In this document: positions 21,601 through 31,474 of the stretch, piece after piece
Numbering within the stretch: position 1 is the first letter of the stretch
Layout of the letters: the number at the start of each line of letters is the position of its first letter
Source of the DNA: Cruorifilaria tuberocauda
Lineage: Eukaryota > Nematoda > Chromadorea > Rhabditida > Onchocercidae
Assembly (NCBI GenBank): GCA_013365365.1
Contig: JABVXU010000612.1
Location: 1-31,474, forward strand
Length of the DNA: 31,474 bases
Reading direction: 5' to 3'
Program-made: the position numbers and the translations under genes
Notes under the pieces: model-generated
Database searches by the model: none
What the model saw: only the letters and a program-made list of their open reading frames with translations
What the model was told of the DNA's origin: nothing

Positions 21601-24600
21601 CTGAAATATTTAAATTATTTCAAATTTGAAAAAAGTAAATGTTTATTTGTATCATTTAAAGTGAAAGAAATCATTTCACTTAATTAGCTTGAAAAAAAAT
21701 TATGAAAGGAGAAAATATTAGAAAATGTCACGTTTAGTAAAAGATTGAAGAGGAGTATTTCAACACAGAAATATTGGAAAGCAAGAAACTGAATTAAAAA
21801 AATGAGAAGTTTGTTGTGTTGGAAAAAATTTATGTGTAAAAAGAAATCATTTATGCAAGAAATTGATCATTAAATCAATTTCTATTATCACTTATCAATC
21901 ATTGCTTATCATATTAATTTAACGACGCTTTGAACTTATCTCTCTCTCTTTGTTCCTCCCTCATCATATATTTTAATCTAGCAAAAAATTGAAATCGGCT
22001 AAATACTCGTTTTTTTCTTCTCTTACATCTACAACATCATATCACTGATTCTAATGACTGATAATTTCTAACCGATCATTTACAATACTTCAGTTATTTG
22101 TTTACTGGAATGTATTACTGGCATTTAAATCAATATCAGTTTCAATTCTAATTTTAGTACTTCATGGATTTCAGGAAATTGTATCGATAATATGCAAATT
22201 ATCTTCCTAATCATAAATATATTCCACTAGAAATAATTTTTATTTTGAGCTTGCTAATAGGAACATTGCTTTATAATTGCAATATTTGGACCTCATTGAA
22301 TTACGATAGTACGCTTAACAATTTCAGATTAGGAAAATGTACGCTTAACTTACTTGAAGTGATCTATCACACCTTACGTCGGATTAGTTTAACACTAGAT
22401 TAGGAGAATGTACTCTTAAGTTACGTTAAAGTGGATTAGCACACGCTACGCTGAGATCAATACGTGCGTTCCTTTTACGCAATGCAATATCCTTAAATCG
22501 TTGGTTCATAAAAATTTTCATTTCAAATTTAATTTCAAATCTGCTGTTATGCAGTATTATTCAATATTTCTAAGTTTTGCTCTATTTTTAAATATTGAAA
22601 TAATCAATAATAAATGAATTTGCCAGATAATGGTGATGGTTCTCTTGTAGAAAGTTCTGGTACAGCACTGTATACTCTGATGATTAAATATGCTTCCATG
22701 AATACTGATACCAAATTCCATATCACAAATATCATACATGCAAAACGATAACTGATCGAATTGATAATATAACCAGCTGTAAATGGTGAAACTACCGATG
22801 ATGATAAGTCGATCGTTTTCATCCATGCATTTGCAGCTAAAACAAGAAAAAGTAATCACAAGCGAAATTCAATTACATGTGATATGATAATGATAAAAAC
22901 TATTATAATCATTTTTTATACAGTGTATTTTTTATCAAATGTTTATTTACTTCATAAATTCATCGGTTTTTTTTTTTGTTCATTTTAATTTAATTTTAAT
23001 TAATAATTAAATGTATTGAATGATTGATAAAGATGATTGTACCAGATAATGATGATTTATCTTTTTTAGTTATTACAATAATCCAATCCTTGGTAAATGC
23101 CATCTTTTCCATTTCACTTGCTAAACAACCAAGCGAACAGGTAATTATGGATAAAACAACACAAATGATATAGAGAATATGCCATGATAAAGATTGCGAC
23201 TAAAAATTTTACCTTTTGAAATTAAAAATATACTCAAATAATTATTGCAAAAGATTAAATATGATAATATAGAAATTATGATAATATAATATGAATATCA
23301 TAATATAGAAATTCAAATACGATAATATGATAATATAGAAATTCCAATATGATAATGTAGAAATATGATAATATAGAAATTGGTAATATCGAAATTTAAG
23401 TATGATAATATAGAAATTCCAATTGAACATTATGATTAGAAAGATATATACCTTAATTTTAATTAAAATATCATTTTCGAATTTAACTTAATTCAGTTAA
23501 ATTTAATTAATTATAAAATTGATGAATATAATTTAACCATGATATTATGGTAAAGGACAGGAAGAAAAAAAAAGAGGGAATCATTATCAATAAAATTAAT
23601 TTTGACGGTTTGCGATAATATTATTACAATAATAAAATAATGATAACAATAGTGATAAGGATATAATAATAATAGTTATTATAATAAGAAAGATGATGAT
23701 AGTAACACGAATAATGCTGATAACTGCAATAGTGATAAGATAACAAGAATATTATATAAGATAACAAGAATATTATATAAGGATAAAGTTAGTTAATCAC
23801 AATGATAATAATTCATGAATAATATCAAATAATAACATACAGTACGATTATCACTTGTTCCGCTAATTGTAATACAACCAGCAAGTAATGCAGCGGATAT
23901 CGCAACATTACTATTATTTATTACCAATACTGTTATTATACCTAAATATAATTAATCAGTAAGTTAAGATTATCACTTATACATTACTTAATTATCATTA
24001 CCAATACTAATAATTAATCAGTAAGTTAAGATTATCACTTATACATTACTTAATTATCATTACCAATACTAATAATTAATCAGTAAATTAAGATTGATGA
24101 GTTAGAATTTTTCTCGTCGTTAAAAATCTTACTGATACATTATCAAATATTAACTGATAGAAATTGAAATGATGAAAAGTTAAAGCTTCAATTTGATTGT
24201 ACCGCGTTTCCTCGTATGATGATCCATCCAATTTCCAATTACTGAACCAAATGTCATAATAATCATTTCTTCAAGTAACTGACTAAAACATACCAATCGA
24301 ACACCACCAATATATTCTAATATTAAGACAAGCGCAAAAGTCCATAATCTATCACCCTATGATAAAAATTGTTCAAATCATTTCGTAATACTTTTTTCAA
24401 CTTATCACTTCTAACTCCGTAATTTCAATCTTATTGTTAATCAAATTTTACTCATAAATTAACTTTTTGCAAAGTAAAATTGAAAAAAAAATTAACTACA
24501 AAATAAATGTCTCACAGTTTTTTTTTTCGAGTCAAATTATCTTAAGAAATTTTTTTTCCTCTTACAATAAATATCAAACTAACAATGCAAGAGATTGCAT

Positions 24601-24647
24601 AAGCTAAATACAATTCAATTAGATTTGCTGATGGTAATTTACGTTTC
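18626..24647 (-). CDS. SLC40A1: Ferroportin iron exporter, 5' exon not found
   Basis: Twelve exons in order: 24647-24584, 24356-24203, 23941-23841, 23199-23043, 22836-22624, 21600-21440, 21207-21052, 20576-20481, 20231-20072, 19795-19677, 19351-19241 and 18817-18626. They encode about 560 aa plus stop; human ferroportin has 571, so only about 20 N-terminal residues are missing. The match is essentially ungapped: YLAYAISCIGDRLW (TM1), GSVIGNWMDHHTRKR, KDWIIVITKKDKSSL, NAWMKTIDLSSSVVSP, GWNLV-type ISYRFACMIFVIWNL, LLYMTVLGFDG, IAIGYAKSQGLSA, WLPGSPFDP, LMGIAIARLGLYMADLSISQ, PDPKTFG. It is a 12-helix plasma-membrane exporter of Fe2+. The D39 (24351-24353) and D181 equivalents are present. The C326 position is Gly (21440-21442) and the H507 position is Lys (19677-19679). 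The C-terminal tail is Lys/Glu/Ser-rich and cytosolic. Exon 5 appears to use a GC donor (TCTG|GCAAAT). The initiator exon, which must end with two bases of a codon, could not be placed. fpn-1.x are the C. elegans relatives. Confidence 0.9.
22326..22453. repeat. Diverged tandem repeat, period 71 bp
   Basis: A segment from 22326 (AGATTAGGAAAATGTACGCT) is repeated from 22397 (AGATTAGGAGAATGTACTCT), and the two align over about 56 bases with scattered mismatches. A third fragment (AGTACGCTTAACA) lies just upstream near 22309. The block is GC-richer than its surroundings and lies in the ferroportin intron 21601-22623. Confidence 0.7.
23240..23430. repeat. Degenerate GATAATATAGAAATT repeats
   Basis: About nine imperfect copies of a 20-25 bp unit, (A)TATGATAATATAGAAATTC, lie in the ferroportin intron 23200-23840. 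The 62-codon minus-strand frame over this block (Tyr/Phe/Ile-rich) is a by-product of the repeat, not a gene. Confidence 0.75.
23739..23780. repeat. Perfect 21-bp tandem duplication
   Basis: GATAACAAGAATATTATATAA occurs twice without mismatch (23739-23759 and 23760-23780), and a third partial GGATAA follows. It lies in the same ferroportin intron as the degenerate repeats, after a stretch of GATAAT-type triplet-rich DNA. Confidence 0.85.
23951..24095. repeat. Perfect 62-bp tandem repeat, 2.3 copies
   Basis: Two copies that look identical (23951-24012 and 24013-24074) begin ATTAATCAGTAAGTTAAGAT. A partial third (24075-24095) has one difference (AAATTAAG). The array begins nine bases upstream (in transcript sense) of the ferroportin exon that starts at 23941, so it fills the polypyrimidine/branch-site part of that intron. 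Confidence 0.9.
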
Positions 24648-25142
24648 CTGCAATTATAATATTATAATTTAGAAAAAAATCATACTCTTAATTTAATTTA
24701 AGATAAAAGCTTAAATTTGATTTTAAATTTAAATTCATTGAATTCATTGAATTCTCTAAATTCAATAATTTTTCATTCAAAATTTGAAGATTGTGAGCAA
24801 ACAAAGACAAAAGTATGGATGTTCAATTTTATAGGTAATCATTTTATAACTTTTTAACCAAATAATTTAATTAAATTTCTTATCGTGATGAAATTTTATG
24901 CTAATCATATGGATTAATTTCTTCACAAGAATCGATTGATTGATTGCTACTTAACCCAAAAAAGTCGTTTAAGGTTTAAAGAACGGAATGCTATTTCTGT
25001 TTATTTATATTTAAAAGGATAGCCAGTGAATGCTTTACCATTTAACATATTTCTCCAAAAAACCGGTTCGAGATGTTTAGGTATGCCAGAACCATAATTT
25101 TTTCATTGTCAAGTTTTAATAAAATTTCACACGATCACAGAA

Positions 25143-25526
25143 CTATTCACCTTTGTTCATCGTAAGATTGCATGAGGTGTAGATTTTAAAGCAACTCTTT
25201 CTCGGTTGTAATATTAAAGAAATGAACGGCGACTGGCAAATTTTTAACTTTATATCGTGAAGTGGCATATGATTTGCGTATCCAACACGTGTGCAAGCTA
25301 TTATCACACGGATTTTCATAGCGAATTGATTAGGTATCGATCGTATGAATATTCTCTGACCTAATGAGATAAGCAACTGTAACATGCAAGCTTGAAGTTT
25401 AGCGGTAGCTAATTTCTCATTACGATTTTTGGTTTTGACTTCATAAGACCAAAATTTGTTCAGATTTTTATCCAAACTATCCTTCACCATACTCACCACA
25501 ACAAAATATATAAATATAAAATTCAA
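25143..25526 (-). CDS. Orphan 127-residue open frame
   Basis: A single uninterrupted frame with a short hydrophobic N-terminus (MNFIFIYFVVVSMV), then a Lys/Arg-rich region (KFWSYEVKTKNRNEKLATAK) and a Cys-containing, hydrophobic second half (CQSPFISLILQP, ending CNLTMNKGE). Stop-free runs this long are rare in DNA this AT-rich, although the segment is locally less AT-rich. No family is recognised and no flanking exon was linked. It lies upstream of ferroportin in the same direction. It may be a small secreted protein, a fragment of a longer gene or chance. Confidence 0.25.
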   Translation of the reverse strand: MNFIFIYFVVVSMVKDSLDKNLNKFWSYEVKTKNRNEKLATAKLQACMLQLLISLGQRIFIRSIPNQFAMKIRVIIACTRVGYANHMPLHDIKLKICQSPFISLILQPRKSCFKIYTSCNLTMNKGE

Positions 25527-26056
25527 ACATTAAAAGATAAGGAAATCCATAATTTGAAGCTTTTAATATATAAATGAATTTCGACTGAAGTCAATGAGAC
25601 GTTAATTACGTCATCTAATCGTAAATGTCTAGAATCTGTAATCTTGTCTTTCACCGTCCTGTTTCATGCCAAATCCTAAAAACTTCAAATCAGGCATTTT
25701 AATATTTTACAATCCTAATCTTTAATAGATATTGGGAAAGTGAAATATTAATTCATCAATAAAGTTAAAAAAATGATGAAGGAAGCAGGGTAAAGAATAA
25801 AATAAGCGAAGAGCAAAATGGAGTAAGAAAAAAAATCAAGAAACATATAAATGCTCATTTCGAACTGAATCGATAGAATGGGTTAAAAAAACATGTAAAA
25901 ATGAAGAATTTCCCAAATTATCGGCCACTTTTTCATGAGATATCAAAATTGTAAGTAAATACAGCATGAGAGAACAACAAATCAATAATGAATCAACGAA
26001 GTCAACCGAGTAAAAGTAACAAATCAATCATAACATTCAATAAATCATTATGCAAG
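25527..26056. other. Intergenic, nothing recognised
   Basis: 530 bp between the orphan frame and the PLRG1 stop codon. It holds the PLRG1 3' UTR. A 63-codon minus-strand frame (25836-26027) shows no splice link or family resemblance. Confidence 0.5.
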
Positions 26057-29000
26057 CTAATACGCTTTTCGTCGCAATATTTCCGGTCTCCACAAGATTG
26101 GATGTGTTTCTTCTGTCTGCAAATAAATATTCAAGTATAAAAAATTACCCTCATTTATTACCCTCAAAGTTACCTTTATCGTCCAATTCACTCTGCACTT
26201 AATATTCTGCTCCAAAACAGCTTACCTTTTAGTAAAGCAGTATGAAAAACGACCCATCTTAATGTGTTAAAATATAAATTAGTGTTTAATATTTTTACCA
26301 AAACGATAACAAGGTCACTGGTTATACGTGTAACAAAAAAAATAAAGGAAAATCTATTCATTTAATTAAATAAAAAGTTACTCTATATAAAAAAATAAAA
26401 AGTAAGGCTAGAAATAAAAACCACAGATAAAAAGAACATACCGCATTCTCATCTTCTTTGTACATCTTGATTGTCTTATCAGCTTCTGCAGTAATTAATC
26501 GAGAACCTGACTGATCGTAAGCGAGAGCAAATATTCCAGCTTCTGAATCGATTGAACCCGGTTGAGCTTTTGTTTGTTCACGCTGGAAGCAAAAACCACT
26601 TTTCCAATCCCAAAAATGCAAGGAACCATTATCACCTGAAAGCCAGAACTTTATTTATTATCATCTAGAGTAAGATATGAAAACATGGAGAAAGAAATAT
26701 CAAAAAACGCTTCGGGATTCCTTAAATTAAACATCAAAGCTCACCACCAGAAACAAGCACACCGTCTTCATTACAAGCAAGTGAATTAATAATCGTATTA
26801 TGGCCTGATAAATTTTGGATAAATATTCCTTCTGGACACTTCCATTCTTTGATATTGTCAGCACTGCCAGACGCAAACATGAACAGAGAAGGATGTAATG
26901 TTAAGGCTCGGATACTCTTCTGAAAAAAATATATTGATGAGACTGATCATTCGATAACGTTCGGAAGTTGATTGCAGTAGAACTAACTACTTCAATCTTT
27001 TAATGAACATCTTCACTACTGTATTAAATTATGTTCACAAATCCTGAAGTGAGCGTATTAGCACTGAACGAAATAAATCGCTAACAGAAATTATACTGTT
27101 TTAATTTAATTTACAATCCTACGTGGGGAGCATGTATGCCTAATCTTGAAGGATGTTTAAAAAATTTTTTTTGCATGGAATTGGGTGAGAAATCTTTTAC
27201 ACAAGTATTATATATTAAGCACAGATTCAACATCAAGCATATAGAGACAAAAAGAATCCTACTGAAGGAGTCCATCTTTATTTTGCTAATTACCCTTAAA
27301 TTAGAAATTAAAAATTAAGAGAAAATTAACCTTATGATGCGTTAAGGTGCAAATACTTCGTCCAGTAGCAAGATCCCAAAGACGGATAGTGGAATCATGA
27401 CTACCTGTGATGACCTGAGGATCAACTTCCTGTGATATAACTGTTGCAACCGTGTTTGTATGCCCACTCAAACAGTGAACCTGGGCTTTAGTCCGCATAT
27501 CCCACACCTAAAATAATTATCTTAATGAATTCGAAAATATATGTGAGATTTTTATCATTTATTTACGAAAAGATTTTATTTACAATGTAGAGAGTAGCAA
27601 TGCTCAGTTATACCCTAATTTCAATTCTTATTCTCAAAATTTTTAGCCAGAAAATTACTCGTGCAGTAGCATCCCGAGCGCAAGTGATCAAAATATCAAT
27701 TGTCGGATGAATTGTAAGGTCCTGAACGGCACTCAAATGTCCATGATAATGGCGGATAACTTTGTTATACTCGAGATCCCAACATTTCACCTGAAGGCAG
27801 ATAATTCTTACTTCATCAGTTACAGAATCTTTCACGAAAGTGATGAAGATTTTAATGAGATAGTTTTATTTGGCGGTAATAAAATTAAAACTTCCATTTG
27901 CAATAACAAATAAAGAATAAATAAAAGACTAAATTTACAACAAATGAATTCAGTTTACTTGTTTATCTTCGCCACCCGTAAAAAGAAATGGGTGTCTACG
28001 CGAAACTTTACAACATCTGACGGCGCTCACATGCCCTGTTAATGATAACCTTAATTTTCCGCTCGCGAGATCCCAAATCTATAAGAGAGATAACAACAGG
28101 TATGAAAACAATTGATTTCTGCTTTCCACTGTAAAAATAACTATATACCTCAGTTTACAAAAATAACCTTAAGCAAAAAGAGGTACTATAAGTGCCATTA
28201 CAAACCTTTACAATTCGATCGGCACCACCTGTAGCAAACCACTCATTACCAGGTTCGACATCCACACATCTTATCCAACCTGTGTGCCCCGAAATCACTC
28301 TGAAAATGATAAAATATGCAAAATTGAAAAAAATATTCGCTCAAAAATAACAGCAAGGAATATCACATTTTAATTGACACTTCCGTAGTAGTTTTATTTA
28401 TACGAATGTACCTATATAATTTCCATGGTGCGTGCCACTTAGGTTTAATCATTATAGGAGCTCGATTAGGCAACATAGTACGCACAGTATTATCTTCCGA
28501 GCGATTGGGTGTTGTGACATCAGAACTGTCTTTTTCGCTGAAAAAAATCCCAGTATGAGAAAGCAAGTTAGGAGTAAAATTACAAATAAAGGACTATTTC
28601 TGATATTGAAAAATACTGACTTCATGGTTTCTGCTGTACCAGAAGTTATGGGAAGTATTCTTGAAGAGTTTTCACCAGGACCGCCTGTAATATTTGCTGG
28701 ATTTATCGGTAATTTCAGTAACTCTTCCTCCTTCTTCCTCTTCGCTTCACTCACTTCTTTCATAACACTGCCATATTCAGATCTTAACTTCACAGCTCGC
28801 CACAAGTCATCACTGAAAGAAATAATAGGTTTTCCACTAGAAATCCTACAAAGAGCCGTATACTGATAACATGAACATAATGCTCAAATATTTTGTAATT
28901 ACTCCGACTATATAGACGTGAAACTTTTCCTTCAATGCCTAACATAACTTCTCACCTATTAAATATAAATGCAGACTAAACTTCAAATCTTGCCCATTGC

Positions 29001-29225
29001 CTCGATTCCCAATCTCAAAAATAAAACTTACGCTTCCGAATTTAGTTCAGGTAAAGACCCATAGTCATGATAAAAAAGATCATGCGTTCGTTTCATCGAC
29101 CGGAATACCAAATTTAATAGTGCTTTTTGCTGCGGAGTTTCTGGTGCTTCAAAATGCTGCGGCACTGATGCTATTTCTGACAATGTCCCTTGTTCGGATC
29201 CAGGAACGGTAACTTGTTCCATCAT
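26057..29225 (-). CDS. PLRG1: PLRG1: WD40 subunit of the Prp19 complex
   Basis: Ten exons: 29225-29032, 28812-28621, 28537-28412, 28299-28206, 28078-27959, 27790-27659, 27507-27331, 26919-26745, 26635-26442 and 26116-26057 (TAG). They encode 487 aa (human 514). Every junction is in phase with GT donors and (C/T)AG acceptors. Residues 39-51 ([13 protein letters not shown]) are the conserved N-terminal motif, here after a longer leader than in human. The middle region (about 65-165) is diverged and shorter. [12 protein letters not shown] at about 160-171 opens the propeller. Seven WD repeats follow ([64 protein letters not shown], and the last around [11 protein letters not shown]). The end, [19 protein letters not shown], is the family's C-terminal signature. 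PLRG1 (yeast Prp46) binds CDC5L in the Prp19/NTC complex and is needed for spliceosome activation in the nucleus. Confidence 0.96.
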
Positions 29226-30001
29226 TCTCTACAGTATTAAACATTATAAAGATAAAGAACTTAAAAGAGATTATGTTTATGCATACACCGTTATATAAAA
29301 CAAAAGGCGACTTATGGGAATTTCTTACTTCTGCAGTGATAAAGCTCAAACTAAAAAAAAATCCTAGGAAGCATCGACATCTTCTATCAATGCGACTTCA
29401 ATATTCGATACCCAAAACAAATTTCTTCAAAATTTTATATCACTCTTATGTCATAAGCATAAGATCAGATATGACAACCCTTAAAAAAAATGAATCCTGA
29501 AAGAATTGGTCATCATATGTAATTATGAAAACATTTGAAATATATAAAACTTGCCGGAACAAAAATTACAATAAAGACGAATTTTTTAAAAAAGTTTAAA
29601 TTTTTTATGCACATTTAATTATGGAATATGTACAGATAATAACTATTGTGAAGGTTGGAAAACAGCAATAAGCGAGTAATGTAATGACGTCGATTTGTGA
29701 GCAAACCCTTATAGTAAGAGGAGAAATATAGGAAAATCAGAAAAGCATGAGTAAAAATAGATTAAGATGTGTAATGGTAGGAGTTATAATGATGGATGAC
29801 TTTTAATAGCACAAATATTGACAAATCCTCGGTTTTATCGACAATAACAGAAAATTAAACAAAAGACGTCATGAAATTTCCATCCAAATTCCTATGCAGA
29901 AATCAATCCCTATTTGACATTATATTTTGATTACCCATTTATGTTATCAGTTTGCACAAAATTTTTAAAAATTTCAGAATACCGATAAAACTTTCTTAAG
30001 A
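29226..30001. other. DHX16-PLRG1 intercistronic region
   Basis: 776 bp separate the DHX16 stop from the PLRG1 start, both genes on the minus strand. On that strand the sequence just before the PLRG1 start reads AATACTGTAG|agaATG, a possible though weak trans-splice acceptor. No other gene was seen. Confidence 0.45.
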
Positions 30002-31474
30002 TCACAGTGATGACAATTCGATTGCAGCTTTTCCTCTTTGTTTTGGCATTTTGCGGTTGGTCGAATCTTCCAGTTCTTTGGCTCTGTAATAGTGTGGTGC
30101 GACTTCTGTTAACCAACTACTCTCGATCTCGATGACCTTAAAATCTGGCTTCTTCATAAAAACCGAACTGAGACTGAATCACTCAAAAAAAAACACTTAT
30201 AATGTATTCTACACTATTATTGCAGATCCTACCACGTAAAATAAATTTTTTATCCATCACCATTAATTTTCATTATCGTGAAACAATAATCATTGATCCT
30301 GAATCTCATTTTGAAATATTAATCAATTTTTAAAAAACTACAAAAAAAAATCTAAAACTTGCTTCGCGCATGAACTCTTTAGATGTGAACACAAGTTCGA
30401 AATAAATCATCCAACGGGGAGTTTCTTCAAACAAGGACGAATTTGGATGAATATGAACTGTATGTTTGTGCTTGACAGTTTTATAGTGGCCACTGCTATC
30501 TAGTTTGGCACAATTGTAGAAATATCCTGATGTGATTGTTTTCCGAATTGCTATCGAGTCCTTACTTGAAACCTTAAAATGATTACTTCGATTGAAAATC
30601 AAACTAAATTACTGGTTAAATATTGTTTTCGCAGCCTTTTATATGTATAATTTTTCTAAAAATAAAAACTATAATGAAGTTATCTGTTGCTGTATATTCA
30701 AGAAAAAGACTTTATGTTAGGAAATATACTGCATGGATAATAAAGGAAAAGCATAACTTATGCAATATCACTTGTTATCAAACAATGACTGATCATCCGA
30801 TTTATATAAAGAAAGCTAAGAATTTAAAATACAGATAAAAAAGGTTTTTTAAGAGTTTAAAATTCCAATGAGATTTCTTACTCCTCTACATCATCTCTTC
30901 AAAAAAACTTTATTTTCAAAACTGGATTGAATAAAAAATCAGCAAGATACTCATCATAAAATTAATCGCAAACCTGATCTATTTCAACCCTTTCCAATAG
31001 ACCTTCAAGCTGATCGCGAACATCGCGAGCTTTTTTCATCGTCCTATACTGGACGAAATTCTCTATGCACCTTAAATTTAATTTTAAAATATCTATCTCG
31101 ATTTGAAACATTCAATGTCAATGCGGAATAAAAAGAAAACGGAAATCTATATTAATAGTTACCATTGGGACGAGTAGTTGGTGTCTCTCCAACGATTGTA
31201 AACATTGAGCAAAGTAAGATGATCTCCACCTGGTACCCAAAAACCTTTTCGAGCAGTATCTGCGTGAATAACCAAAGCTTTAGGCCGATAAAATACTGCC
31301 GCATTACATGACAGCATTCCAGCAATAGTGATGATTTCTTCAGAACATCCATACCTTTAATAGATTAACCTCTTTTCTCCAAAATAAATTATTACTTATC
31401 ACTGCTAACAAAAATTTACTACACAATTCAGTAAATACTGGATTAGAAAGATATGATTTACCATCCAATGAAAT
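30002..31474 (-). CDS. DHX16: DHX16 (Prp2/MOG-4) DEAH helicase, 3' part
   Basis: Last four exons: 31354-31163, 31070-30974, 30572-30363 and 30136-30002 (TGA), giving about 211 C-terminal residues. The motor domains lie beyond the right edge. Visible are [45 protein letters not shown] and NVYNRW...NYSSQW (winged-helix/ratchet, HA2 region), [20 protein letters not shown] and [10 protein letters not shown], then the OB-fold part with [59 protein letters not shown] and [13 protein letters not shown] and the [16 protein letters not shown] end separate it from DHX8/DHX38 and point to DHX16. DHX16/Prp2 is the RNA-dependent ATPase that remodels the activated spliceosome before the first step, in the nucleus; C. 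elegans MOG-4 also acts in the germline sperm/oocyte switch. All four acceptors are AAG and intron 30137-30362 has a GC donor. How the terminal bases 31461-31474 connect to the exon at 31354 is not settled. Confidence 0.93.
30361..30362 (-). other. GC splice donor of a DHX16 intron
   Basis: On the minus strand the exon ends ...TTCATGCGCGAA|GCAAGTTTT. Joining at GC gives [14 protein letters not shown], which matches the family without a gap and in phase 0. Using the GT three bases further on would shift the frame of the next exon. GCAAGT is the typical form of a GC-AG intron donor. Confidence 0.85.

Noticed and set aside
23242..23430. 62-codon Tyr/Phe/Ile-rich frame, minus strand
   Set aside because: It is the translation of a degenerate tandem repeat inside a ferroportin intron.
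25041..25100. Candidate ferroportin start exons near ATGGTTCTGG / ATGTTAAATG (minus strand)
   Set aside because: The possible donors leave the wrong number of bases for the next exon or meet a stop first.
28432..28866. 144-codon plus-strand frame
   Set aside because: Antisense shadow of PLRG1 exons 28812-28621 and 28537-28412.
31461..31474. End of the preceding DHX16 exon
   Set aside because: Only 14 bases are visible and their translation in the required phase does not match the expected family sequence, so no exon was called.

Overview
Organism: the window looks like nuclear DNA of a parasitic nematode, most likely a filarial/spirurid. It is very AT-rich and unlike bacterial DNA. Genes are split into many short exons with GT(A/T)... 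donors and TTT(C/T)AG acceptors, introns run from about 70 bp to 1 kb, and at least one start codon sits next to a TTTCAG-type acceptor as expected for spliced-leader trans-splicing. No rRNA, tRNA, CRISPR or prokaryotic operon signals were seen. All gene models were spliced by hand: every internal junction keeps phase, and the conserved genes were checked against remembered family sequences, not by database search.

Layout. 1-2995: AT-rich, gene-poor, with several small repeats. 2996-5380 (-): five-exon gene for a secreted, helical protein of unknown family, with a cluster of nuclear-receptor-like half-sites upstream (5677-5944). 5945-8100: mostly empty, with two doubtful exons (7586-7873, -). 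8101-9299 (-): three-exon gene for a small lysine-rich, C-terminally anchored membrane protein. 9300-10312: divergent promoter region with two CACGTG boxes and TGTGATA repeats. 10313-12670 (+): six-exon apolipoprotein-L-like protein. 13780-18331 (+): complete PPWD1 (WD40 + cyclophilin), 14 exons. 18626-24647 (-): ferroportin (SLC40A1/fpn), 12 exons found, initiator exon not found. 25143-25526 (-): orphan 127-codon ORF. 26057-29225 (-): complete PLRG1, 10 exons. 30002-31474 (-): 3' part of the DEAH helicase DHX16 (Prp2/MOG-4 type), running off the right edge.

How the genes relate: PPWD1, PLRG1 and DHX16 are all spliceosome proteins, found together in about 18 kb. DHX16 and PLRG1 lie in the same direction 776 bp apart, so an operon is possible. 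Ferroportin exports iron; PPWD1 and ferroportin converge with 294 bp between stop codons.

Most notable: (1) all four DHX16 introns in view end in TTTAAG or TTAAAG instead of (C/T)AG, and one of them starts with GC; (2) the ferroportin keeps the D39/D181 site but has Gly and Lys where human ferroportin has the C326/H507 metal (and hepcidin-contact) site; (3) the PPWD1 cyclophilin domain has Asn in place of the active-site His; (4) one PPWD1 intron is stop-free and a multiple of three; (5) an ApoL-like protein in a nematode, downstream of a CLEAR-like E-box.
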